DNA from: Eutypella sp. D-1
Taxonomy: Eukaryota; Ascomycota; Sordariomycetes; Xylariales; Diatrypaceae
Reading direction: 5' to 3'
DNA length: 64,000 nucleotides
Assembly: GCA_023313575.1 (NCBI GenBank)
Contig: JAJTTP010000005.1
Location: 2,170,001-2,234,000 of the forward strand
The notes below the pieces were generated by a model. It worked only from the letters and a program-made list of their open reading frames with translations. It searched no databases and was not told where the DNA came from. The position numbers were made by a program, and so were the translations under genes. Every line of letters begins with the position of its first letter. Within the stretch, counting starts at the first letter, position 1. Shown in pieces: positions 13,394-23,365 of the stretch.

Positions 13394-14026
13394 TCGCTTT
13401 GAACAAGCTCGCGTAGGAACGGCCTACAAACACACATCTTACGCCAGTCAATTTAATGCGGCGGCATGCCCTTGACTCTGAGCTACTACCATGGCGTGGT
13501 TTGGGGAAATTTCATTTTGGAGTTAGGTGGATCATCGGAGGTGCATTCTGGTTGGCTGGTGCTGCTTTTGACCTCTGGGGAAATCATTGCAACATCGAAA
13601 CATGCGTCGCATCTTCCCACCCCTTTACCTATAATTATATTCTACCCCCGGCATATCTATCATGGGCATCCATCTATCTAACCTCTTATCTTTCTTGTAT
13701 AATATTACAACACTTTAGTTCAGGATCCTTCTTGTATCAAAAGACGGCCTCTGACTATACGCTTAATGTATAGTACAAATTTATTCTATGTACCTATAGT
13801 TGTCCATAGTGTTGGTGTTGGTGCTGGGGGATAGTTGAGGAGGGGGCTGGCAAGGGGGGTTTACTGCAGCGGATGATAAAAGGTCTTGGGAGGGAGGATG
13901 CATATAGATAGCGAAGGATGTTGTATGTTGTTAGAATGGGACGGCGGTGGTGGGTGAACGCACCACTTGTTTCCCCTGATGGTATCAAATAGATAGCCAA
14001 CCCCTGCTAAAGAGGACGTCGCATGC

Positions 14027-14049
14027 AGTGCAATGCACTGCATTGCACT
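14027..14049. repeat. 23-bp palindrome
   Basis: Two perfect 11-bp inverted arms (AGTGCAATGCA and its complement) flank a single central C. It lies in non-coding DNA between convergent or unrelated genes. It could be a dimeric transcription-factor site, a cruciform or a chance feature. Confidence 0.7.
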
Positions 14050-15457
14050 TATTCGCCGAACGTTTCTATGCCGCGTGATGAAAGATGTCAAGATTTTGTT
14101 TGTGCACTCAGTTACCGGTTATATGGTTTTTATCTATATAGTATGTGCCGACACCCGAGGACACGGGTAAGGTTGAACTATGGATCCATAATTACCCCTT
14201 TTTCTCTTTGGATTCAATGATGTGGTTCCAAAGTTTCTACGAGTTTTGGTACGAGTGAAGTTTGTATGTAGTTACGTACATATGTAGCTATAGATGGCCG
14301 ATATATATACATCCGTACATACAGGTGCACACATGCCTGCCTGCTACGGTGCTTGCAGCTTGCTATTAAGAGAAGGCTACTTTATAGCAAGTGACGTCGT
14401 CGCCATCCCGTATGTGCCTAATACAGCTACCGGGCTTGCCGGGCCGATATCAAGCCTCCATTTCCTTTTTATTCTCCCTTATTATCCCTTGCTTTTCTTG
14501 ACGTCCGTCCCGCCCGGGACGAATGCGGAGACCGAGGTGTGGGGTACGATCGTTTGTGTCACCCTGAACCCCTCCCCACACCCACTCATTTGCCCGCTCA
14601 TTCATATGTTCACGTGGTCCCTAGACTAGTGGCCCCGGGACTCCGGAGCGGAGGATGTCTTCGTGTAACTCTTTTGATTATTTGTGAATTCCCATGTATC
14701 CATGTAAGTAAGTGGATAGGTAAGGCAGCTAGCAGACATTCGGTAGCACCAGCCCCTCGCCAGATGGAAAGTCCCTATCTGCTCAAATCAATTCTAGAGG
14801 CCTAGGGACGGAGCTTCGGCACTCCACACCTGACACTTTGGTAGTTATAGACAGTGGAAAATAGGAGAAGGCCGTGACAATGCAGGTGGGGTGACCGGCC
14901 GTAGAACTTGAAGGCATGGTGGGGGTCGTGTTATGGAGGTCGCACTTTCTCTATCTATACCTCCAGGGGGGCACATGTTATTAAACCTTTGAGACAGGTT
15001 CGTATCTTACCACTGATTAGACGGGGTTGAAAGAAGGAATTTCAATAGTCTAGCCCGGCCGTCCTTGCCTTCCTGTCAACTAACTAGAGCGCGAGCAACG
15101 TCTCCGATGTTTGTCAGTCATGGGTGACATCATCATACCACTAGGTACCGGGAAACAAACGTCAGAGGTCCTATCGCGTCCCAACCTGATGGGAGGGCTT
15201 AGGTAGGTCTTTGAGTAGAAGGTCACGAGACCAGGTTTGCAAATAAACTGACCACTCCCCTGCTGCTCTCCGGTGCGTGGCTTGGCACCTCCTCAAGACA
15301 AACATATTCCCTCATCGGTTGTCAAACCTAGAAAACTAAGTCTTCCCCGGGGAGATTCTTTTCATTCCAAGGACTTCTCAAAAACCTACTCGATAACACT
15401 TTTTGCTTCCCACGAGACGAGATCACACGAGACGGAACGAGACACTCTATTACACCA

Positions 15458-15465
15458 TATATATA
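15458..15465 (+). promoter_or_regulatory. TATA-like element upstream of secreted-protein gene
   Basis: TATATATA lies about 45 bp above the ATG at 15510, followed by an A-rich leader that runs into the start codon. The distance is short for a filamentous fungal TATA box, so this is tentative. Confidence 0.35.
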
Positions 15466-15509
15466 GTCTATACATCATCCACACTGAAAAACTATCGACA
15501 AAAAACACA

Positions 15510-16217
15510 ATGTACTTCCAAGGCATCATCCTCATCGCCGGCATCTTTAATGTCTCTCCGGCCTTCGCACGTGATCTGCGCCCGAAATCTCTCTCACCAG
15601 CCCAGTCTCTAGACAACGAACTCCCAGCTCCACTCGCGGCCCGAGACGGCGATGACGACGATAAGTGTCTCTCGTCGGCGGTCTCGCTGGTACAAAAAGT
15701 CCCGACGCCGACGAACAAGGCCTTGATTCCGGCGATCGAGTCGTACCTGTCATCTGAGGGGTATGTGGGAGTGGGAGATTCCCCACGGATGCCCAAGCCG
15801 ACGGTGTACTGCGAGGCGTTGGTCGCGATGCCGGACGACCTGCGCTACGACTATATGTCCTGGGAGGACCGGCTGCAAAGCTGGTGCACGGAACACACCT
15901 CCGCCCTGCGCGCCCTCGCCACTAAGTGCCCCATCGCCAGCCTCGGCCCCGACCAACCAGGGCCCGGTTCTGGCGGCGAAGACGTCCCTGACGGCGCTTG
16001 GAAGGGTGGTGATAAGAGGAGCCCCGGCAGCGTCCACAGACTCCACCTCACTGCCGTAGACTGCGAGAAGATGAGCTCCTTTATCGAGGGCGGCTGCGAA
16101 GGCGTCGCCCCCTTCACCCTACCACCCGCTGCCGCTGCCAAGCGCGCGCCCGCTCCCATGCCTGTAACTGCCGCTACCGCCGCCGCTACCGTCGTGGGGG
16201 CAGTGGCTGCGATCTAG
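15510..16217 (+). CDS. Secreted six-cysteine protein with possible GPI or C-terminal hydrophobic tail
   Basis: This is a single exon of 235 residues. The open frame extends upstream to 15273, but the ATG at 15510 follows an A-rich leader (AAAACACAATG) and opens a good signal peptide cleaved near the AFA at residues 17-19. The mature part has six cysteines. An acidic DGDDDDKC segment precedes a conserved-looking core with SLVQKVPTPT, a YCEAL motif and SWCTEH. That core resembles a large fungal family of secreted proteins (sometimes called infection-structure-specific, DUF7735-like) with a Pro-Thr-Pro turn after the first cysteine; the assignment is from memory of the pattern and uncertain. The C-terminus is Ala/Val-rich (ATAAATVVGAVAAI), short for a classical GPI signal but similar. 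Two Lys-Arg pairs could be Kex2 processing sites. No catalytic motif is visible. Confidence 0.75.
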   Translation: MYFQGIILIAGIFNVSPAFARDLRPKSLSPAQSLDNELPAPLAARDGDDDDKCLSSAVSLVQKVPTPTNKALIPAIESYLSSEGYVGVGDSPRMPKPTVYCEALVAMPDDLRYDYMSWEDRLQSWCTEHTSALRALATKCPIASLGPDQPGPGSGGEDVPDGAWKGGDKRSPGSVHRLHLTAVDCEKMSSFIEGGCEGVAPFTLPPAAAAKRAPAPMPVTAATAAATVVGAVAAI

Positions 16218-16788
16218 GTCGATAGGAGGGCTGCATAACCGGGGTCAAAACTACTAGACTGGCTCAAGCTCAGTATGGTGCGTCCGGTGTAATGACCGCT
16301 TGATGCCGTCATGCTCACTTCTTGCTCTTCTGGCCGAAACTGTCGCGCATAAAGATAAAGAGTTGTTAGATGGGTATAGGGTCCGGAGGGAGCTGAGTCC
16401 GTGTCGTGGGGCACATTAACATCGGTATTGGGTAGTCGTATTACTGTATAGTTTACTCAAGAGTTCCATATTAGTTTCACATTCGTGTGATTCCAAGGAT
16501 CACCAATGATGAATACTAGTGTATCCTACTTATCGAAAAGCTCCTGTATTGTATCTTGGTTGAACACGAGAACTCTGTCTCTTGCTATCCTCCTGGCGCA
16601 TTGCGGTTGTAAGCACTAACATGCCAGGCAGCACAAAGTCGTCGAGAAATGGAAATAACATTCTGTTATTTATATATGTAATTAGTAAACCACGACTATC
16701 ACTCACAGCCCGCAAGCACCCTGCTAACAGAGTCTTGACATCTTCCATACGGCCCCACAACGATACCTACTCATCTTCCTCCTCCCCC
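16218..16788. other. Convergent intergenic gap
   Basis: This 570-bp gap lies between the tail ends of two convergent secreted-protein genes. It presumably holds both 3' untranslated regions. No other feature was seen. Confidence 0.5.
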
Positions 16789-17627
16789 CTAAGCGGCGCA
16801 GTGGCCGTTTGTGCAGATAAAATCGTCAGAGCAATCGTCGAAAGTCGAGCAAGGGCAGCCTATGATGCCAATTAGTCTTGCCATCCCCATACCACCAACG
16901 CATAGTGGAAAGGAACTTACCGATGCAATGGCCCTCCCATTCGCAGCCAGTCTGGCACTTAGGGGTTCCCGGGTTACCCGGCGTAGAACCGCCACCGCAG
17001 TACTGACCAGGGTTATTGTTGAGATATGTAGCCTTCGTGTTGCACTTGGAGCCGTCCCAGAGAGGCGTCACTGTTACGAGAATCGTTAGTTCTCCGCACT
17101 CTCATTCGAAAAAGCGAGAGTATTGTCTAGATGCAAAGTCAAAAGGACGACTTACGATCCACCTCCAAGTTCGAGGCGGGATGACGGATGAAAGATTGGT
17201 GCGGGCCGGGCGTAAGGTTGTTCTCGCACTGGATCTGGGCCTGGCCGCCGTTGGCGACGGTGCCGGTCCATACATCGATGTGCTTGATGCCTCGGCCCCA
17301 GTCCTCGGTGCACTGAGCACACCAGTCTTCGTGTCGAAGGTACTTCTTGAGGTACGGCGCGTAGACTACCTCGCAGGTGTCGTACTCGCCGTCCGCCGTG
17401 GCGAAGGTCAGCGGGTTGTCCCAGGACCCGACGCCTCCGGCCTGGAAGTTCCGCCCCACCCCGCAGTCGTACGCCGTGTTCGCCGTCCCCGGTGGGTCGT
17501 TGTCCGGGCTCCCGAAGAACGTCACAACCACGTCACCCACAATGGAGCACTGCTGCGCGCTAACCAGGCTGGCAGCGCCCATGATCAGTAGTGCGGCTGC
17601 CGCGGAGTTGAAGAGGTTCTGCTGCAT
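16789..17627 (-). CDS. Secreted two-part cysteine-rich protein
   Basis: Three exons on the minus strand: 17627-17156, 17070-16921 and 16859-16789, giving 230 residues. The introns are 85 bp (GTAAGT to AACAG) and 61 bp (GTAAGT to CATAG). The ATG at 17627 opens a 24-residue signal peptide ending in SLVSA. Residues 25 to about 165 are a compact domain with NTAYDCG, GRNFQAGG, WDNPLTFA, a CEVVYAPYLKKYLR segment and CAQCTEDW. I recognise this as a pattern shared by uncharacterised secreted proteins of many ascomycetes. After a Gly/Pro linker with PGNPGTP, residues about 197-230 form a small Cys-rich module (CEWEGHC, then CPCSTFDDC, then CTNGHC), split by the second intron and reminiscent of disulfide-knotted EB-like repeats. 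No catalytic residue set is identifiable. Function is unknown; an apoplastic or wall-associated role is inference. Confidence 0.85.
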
Positions 17628-17753
17628 TCTGCTTGGGGGTTTCGGGCTTACAAGGTGATTATGTGTGATTAAGTATTTATGATTAAGAAGAAGGAATGGA
17701 TGGGTGATCGACTTCATGGATTGCCTAACGAGGGAGGAGGCCCATCGTGGGCA

Positions 17754-17761
17754 TATATATA
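17754..17761 (-). promoter_or_regulatory. TATA-like element of the two-part secreted protein
   Basis: TATATATA lies about 127 bp above the start at 17627 in the minus orientation, a usual distance for TATA-driven filamentous fungal genes. Confidence 0.45.
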
Positions 17762-19657
17762 CACGAAGAAAATTTGTGCAAGTCCTAGGAGGCTGCTGTG
17801 CCGCTCAACTCAATATAACCAACACCTACAAAAAACGAACTTGCATTCCTGCCGGTCGGTAATATCCGCTAAGACTCCTTACGCACACATACCGTTTGTA
17901 GAAGGTGATATATTTCGAGGCTCTGTGCTTATTCAGGGTTTCCAGTCTAGACTCGTTGCCCAAAGTCGATTACTCCTTAACAATGCAGGCTGATCAGCCT
18001 AGCCGGCTGAACCCATCAACGGCGGGTTTAATAAGCAATGAATAGGATATTGTCTACATATGGCAGAGACGTATCCTCACACTCTAAATGGCTTGACAAT
18101 TTAGCTTGAGTTGGCTCCCGTTCTGAAGGCACCCAGTCCGCTGGATACGCCAACTGTTACGATGCTGACGCTAGCCATGGTCATGTCCGCCTTTTCTATA
18201 TGAGGCTTAGATAGTTTGGGGTTAAAGTGTCTCTATATTAAGGTAGAGCCTCGTTGCCGACTGGTCCTATGATGAGATCAGCAACCGGTTAGCGATTATG
18301 TATTCCGCAAATAGCATCATAACATGGTGTAGCAACAGTGAACAATGGCCATGCTAATGTACTAAGCAGTAATGGAGCGCTGTGGGTTGGGTAGCGACAA
18401 TTTGCCTTCATATCTGGTGACACTCTGATATCGAACAATGATTGACAGTATGGCAGGCTGGGTGTCATTGATGTGCCGTCTATGCTATCATAGGCTCATA
18501 AACACATAGGGAATGTGATTTGTATTCGTGTATAGTAGTCTACATGAGATGATGAGAATAGACATATCGATATGTCAATGATATGCCGTGATACTGCGTA
18601 ATATACTCCTTACAGTACGTTTTACCGAGCACTTGGAACTCTAGGTAAGCATTCCACCCGAGACTCGAAACTATTTTCAATTTTCGTGTGGATAATCAGC
18701 TGAAACTGACAAGGGGTTTCCGACGAACCAAGCTAGTAAAAGACAATAAGAGGCGCGAATAGTTAGGTCACAGTCACTGACTACCTCTCGACGCGCCCAT
18801 CCAATTTGTACCGAATATGTTTTCGTACTCTTTCATACAAATTCGAGTGACATCTCCCATTGCTCGATGAAGGCAAGCAACCGGAAATGACATTCAGGTA
18901 GTTTAGTAACGCAGCTGAGTAGTCAATTCGGACGGCTAGTTCATGGAAACCTCGATCCTCATCAATCGCGTGGGAGATGAACCGTCTCTCAAGGCTCTGA
19001 GGGGCAGTGTCAATGTGCCCAATCTCATCATCTATCATTGAGGCTCGATTGGTAACCTTTTTTCTTATTGTAGACAACTGGTTGAGAAGCCGACCCGGGG
19101 GAGGAGAAGGCTTAATATGAGTTGTTTTCGATATCAATCTAACGGGAATAAGCCTCGCAGGATCTCATTCGCGACTCGGGTATATGTAACACGAGCAATC
19201 TACTAGAGTGATTCCAAAAAGATGGTATTGATGGTGGTAATGATGTTGTAGAATCTAAGTTCTACAGTCTGGTACGAGAGTAGCTGGGACCGTCTAAATA
19301 CCACTGGGCTAGGGTCGCCCCTACCAGAGTTTGCTACGAGCTATGTTATAACCACCAGCCAATCGGAGCGCAGAGCGGCTCTCGACTGGACCAATTCTAC
19401 GGAATAGGGGCTAATGCACATCATCCCCTTTTTAATTTGTGGGGGTAGAATGGAGGGGTGGAGACCCCTATTGCCGAGCCCATACAGAAGATAGTCTACG
19501 TCATTAGCCGGGACTACACCAAATAACATTGTCATAATGCTTAGAGCACTGATAATCCGATAGGGAACGATGGCTCTTGTAAACAAACGTTGACACGAAG
19601 TTTGAACTTAGACCAAACCATCCGGAAACAATATCAATCGTGGGTTCAACAGGTACG
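17762..19657. other. Intergenic stretch
   Basis: No gene is supported. The longest frame (118 codons on the minus strand, 18781-19137) has no domain and no splice partners. The end of the stretch should hold the promoter of the MFS transporter gene. Confidence 0.5.
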
Positions 19658-21388
19658 ATGCCGTACCACGAGAAAAGAGAAGGCGCTCCACGCTTCTCCT
19701 CCAATGGCGATGAGAACGGATCTGCACCGAGTCACGATGATACATTACCTGGTGAGGAACAACCTTGGGACTACAGAACACTCAGGTCAAATACGAGGTG
19801 TGACTGCAAGTGCCACGAACACGGCCATGACGGTCATCGGCCCTGTATCTTGAAGAAGATGCCACGAGAGAGAGCATCTAGCACCGGAGACTTACGGCTA
19901 AGGCCTGCGATATCGCGCCGGGACACGGCGCTGTCCAAAATTCGCTCACGGCCGGCGGTCCCCCCATTCAGTCATCCGCTGGTGAGGCAACAGACGACGG
20001 AAGATGTGCTTGTGGACTTCGATGGGCCGGATGACCCGTACTGTCCGACTAACTGGTCGACTCACAAGAAGGTGAGCACTACTTTACTATATGGTCTCGT
20101 GACCATGACAGCGACCTGGGCATCATCATCGTACGCCCCAGGCACGCAGCAAGTCGCCGCTGAGTTCGATGTTGGCCGCCAGGTCGCCACGTTGGGAACC
20201 ACTCTCTTCCTACTCGGTTTCGGCGTTGGGCCGCTCTTATGGGCTCCACTCTCCGAGGTTTTCGGCCGCCGTGTAGCCGTCCTTACTCCCATGTTTGTCG
20301 CTATCTGCTTCTCGTTCGCGACCGCTACCGCCAAGGACCTCCAGACTGTCATGATCACGCGCTTCTTCGGTGCGTTCTTCGCTTCTGCCCCGGTTACCAA
20401 CACCGGCGGTGTCCTGGGCGACCTGTTCTCACCGGCTCACCGCGGCATCGCTATGGCGGGCTATGCGATGGCTGTCGTAGGCGGGCCTACTGTGGGGCCT
20501 ATCGTCTCCGCGGCGGTCGTGTCGCGACCGGACCTTGGCTGGCGGTGGGCTGAGTATATTACGGGAATCCTGCAGGCTGTTGTGCTCCTCGCGGCTGTCA
20601 TCTTCATCGATGAAACGTACCCGCCGAAACTATTGGTCATCAAGGCGAGTCGGTTGCGCCACGAGTCCGGGAACTGGGCGCTGCACGCCCGTTTCGAGGA
20701 GTGGGACGTAACGGTGACGGAACTCGCCGGAAAGTTTCTGGTCCGCCCCATCTGTTTCCTCATCGCTCTCTACGCATCCTTCTGCCACGGTATCCTCTAC
20801 ATGCAGCTCGGTGCTATTCCAATCATATTCGCCGAGATTCGAGGGTGGCCGCTGTTGGAGAGTGAATTGCCTTTCCTCGCCATCTGTCTAGGCTCCTTCA
20901 CCGGCGCCGCCGTCAATATCACGAACCAGCTTTACTATAACAAGTCGTATCACGCAGTTGGCGACAAGGCGGTACCAGAAAAAAGACTCCCACCTATGAT
21001 GCTAGGGTCTCTCCTGTTTGCGGCCGGGCAATTCATCACAGGTTGGACGGCCGACCCCAGCATCCACTGGATCGTACCTGTGCTGGGCCTCTACCTCGCT
21101 GGGTGCGGGTTTAACACTATCTTCCAGGCCGCTCTGAACTACCTAGTCGACACCTTCCAAGTATACGCCGCGAGCGCAGTAGCGGCGAACACATTCCTGC
21201 GGAGCTGCTTCGCCGCCGCCTTCCCGCTGGTCGTGACCCCGATGTATCAGAATCTGGGCGTGGGCCCAGGTTCGAGCATATTCGCAGGTTTCGCATGCTT
21301 GTTGATACCCGTACCATTTGTTTTCTACGTCTATGGAAGGAGAATAAGGGCCACTAATAAATGGAGCAAGGCGAGCGTTTTTGACTGA
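19658..21388 (+). CDS. MFS drug:H+ antiporter (DHA1 family) with Cys/His-rich N-terminus
   Basis: An intronless gene of 576 residues, taking the ATG at 19658; the frame is open slightly further upstream but only with a GTG. After a hydrophilic N-terminus of about 135 residues come twelve predicted membrane segments. Motif A is seen as APLSEVFGRR near residues 195-205, and motif C as the GGPTVGP segment in TM5, the signature of the 12-TM DHA1 polyamine/multidrug group (Tpo, Flu1 and fungal toxin pumps). The protein probably exports small hydrophobic or cationic compounds at the plasma membrane by proton antiport; the substrate cannot be inferred. The N-terminus carries an unusual cluster (C48, C50, C52, H53, H55, H57, H60, C63) that looks able to bind metal. 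The frame is intact, GC-rich and free of breaks, unlike the related copy at 36-37.7 kb. Confidence 0.92.
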   Translation: MPYHEKREGAPRFSSNGDENGSAPSHDDTLPGEEQPWDYRTLRSNTRCDCKCHEHGHDGHRPCILKKMPRERASSTGDLRLRPAISRRDTALSKIRSRPAVPPFSHPLVRQQTTEDVLVDFDGPDDPYCPTNWSTHKKVSTTLLYGLVTMTATWASSSYAPGTQQVAAEFDVGRQVATLGTTLFLLGFGVGPLLWAPLSEVFGRRVAVLTPMFVAICFSFATATAKDLQTVMITRFFGAFFASAPVTNTGGVLGDLFSPAHRGIAMAGYAMAVVGGPTVGPIVSAAVVSRPDLGWRWAEYITGILQAVVLLAAVIFIDETYPPKLLVIKASRLRHESGNWALHARFEEWDVTVTELAGKFLVRPICFLIALYASFCHGILYMQLGAIPIIFAEIRGWPLLESELPFLAICLGSFTGAAVNITNQLYYNKSYHAVGDKAVPEKRLPPMMLGSLLFAAGQFITGWTADPSIHWIVPVLGLYLAGCGFNTIFQAALNYLVDTFQVYAASAVAANTFLRSCFAAAFPLVVTPMYQNLGVGPGSSIFAGFACLLIPVPFVFYVYGRRIRATNKWSKASVFD

Positions 21389-23365
21389 GGGATGTACATA
21401 GATTTGCGCATTGGATCTGATTGAAAACATGAGATCATGAAAGCGTGGCGTCAGATAATTTAGGGCATAATTTGTCACTGTTTCTATTTCTTTTGAGCGG
21501 CCATGGTGATTTTTAGAACGGGCACGACATACTATCAACAACGGAAGACGATGAATCTATATTCGCTGGATTGTATCACCAGCATGATACTGCGGCTACG
21601 ATGAAAGTACGGCCATACACAAGTCAGAAGTTCGGTGAATATAGCGAAAGCGTGATGATGTAGAAGAAAGAAGTTAGATACAGGGCATATGTTTTGAAAG
21701 ACACAGCATAGCGATAATAAATGGGGCTATCAGTGGAGCTACCTAGAACTGACATCTTGCGCCCGAAAGTCCGAACTCTTGAAGCACATCCCTCTGGATT
21801 GTCTATCCCTCCGCCTACCGGCTTTTTGTTAATCGCGGTCCGCCGGTGCCCTCAATGAAGGTGGCAATACAGCTGAGTTAATCTGAAACCTCCCGGGATA
21901 TGAATCGCTGGTAGGAGGCGAAACTGCTTAATCATGACGATTCGGACCTGACAAGGTGTGCTTCTTAGTCCTCCTACCTAATAAGCCGAATAATTACGTT
22001 ACGATAATGAGCACTAATATATTTTGAGTTTTAAATTTTAATTTATTATTATAAGAAATATTTTATGTATTATTTTATTTTATTTTATATAATAATATAA
22101 TCAGGTACAAAAGATTTGTAGACGGCCCTGCGCCAGAGATGGAAATGGTGTTGTCTGATTGGCAAGATCTTAGCTTTCATATACCTGAGGTCTTCTGTTG
22201 TCCTATCGGATAGTATTCTCATTGTCAAAATTTAGGTCCAAAAAGAGCCTAAGCAAGGGTCTGTTCCAATGTAGAGCCAATAGAGCCGATTCCTGTCAGC
22301 CCCAATGGACAATTAAGGCTTTACTAGCCATATCTTAAGGGATGAAATAATAATTGAGTGCGACTAGTAAGATCATGGGACTGGTGGGCATCGTAGGCTG
22401 CTCTGTACATCAAGCATCTGCACATCCTTCCTATTTAATGCACGAGTGGTCTTTCGTTCGGGCCTCATGCTTCAGGTAACCTCCAGCGTAACATCGGGGT
22501 CAACATCGCCATTGGCCTTGACATTGAATACGCCGGCCAGTCTATCTATTAATCATCTCTTATACTTTATCTAAAACCTTATCCAAGTTGTAAATCCCAA
22601 AATATTAATATTGGGTCTAAGGTGTAGAAGTTGGGCATTCTCCTGAAAGCAAAGGCCTTGGTTTGTCTGGTAGGTCCGATGGGAGAACCGAAATTTGTCT
22701 GTGCCAAGTGAACGAGACTTAAAGGATGCCTAGATACACGTATACTGTATCTTCGGGTTCGGGAAGTTTGTCTTCCGCCGACCTGGAAAACAACGGGGCG
22801 CCGTCTTCCGGGACCAAGCACCTAGGCGTCGTGCGCATTGTCGGAAGGTTTCACTAACAAAGATTAGAGCGGATACTATGCAGTTGGGATTGATCGATGA
22901 GCCTAACCAGTATCAGAATTCCCTAGGGGATCAACCTACTACTATTGGGCGAGGTAGCCACGATTATTGGAAAGGTGTAACAGTTTAGGAAAGGAATCCT
23001 ATAGGCGCAGTCTACCCTGACCGAGGCGAAATTTTTGAAGCCCCACTAGAATTGCGAGTTCGGTGGAACGGCTTTCCGCGTATCTGATGACCGTTGACGG
23101 GCATCTGAATTCCGCGGTCCCGGCCGGCGCCCGCGCGTAAATTCAGCCCCGGTGGTGGCTTAATTGCTTATTTTATGTATGGAAACAGGAAAAGTTCGCT
23201 GTCTCGTCCAACTTTTATAACGATGGAAGAGATATATAAGAGGGGAGTTGTCTCCCCCTCAACCGACAAGGACAAAATTACCACTGCTAATGAAATCATA
23301 GATTTACATCATCATTCACTTCACAACATCACTCATATCTTATCACGTATTCATGACCACTAGTC
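21389..23365. other. Intergenic stretch with AT-rich patch
   Basis: No gene is supported. Bases 22010-22105 are almost pure A+T (long runs of TTTTA/TTTAT), sharply different from the flanks. The right end contains the promoter of the monooxygenase gene. Confidence 0.5.
23233..23239 (+). promoter_or_regulatory. TATA box of the monooxygenase fusion gene
   Basis: TATATAA lies about 133 bp upstream of the ATG at 23366, followed by a CA-rich leader. Confidence 0.5.

Larger units (their letters stand above)
13394..15509. other. Intergenic stretch
   Basis: It includes the 3' flank of the coiled-coil gene and the upstream region of the next secreted-protein gene. Short frames on both strands show no domain. 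A 23-bp near-perfect palindrome lies at 14027-14049, and alternating TA/GTAC-rich runs lie around 14260-14310. Confidence 0.5.
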
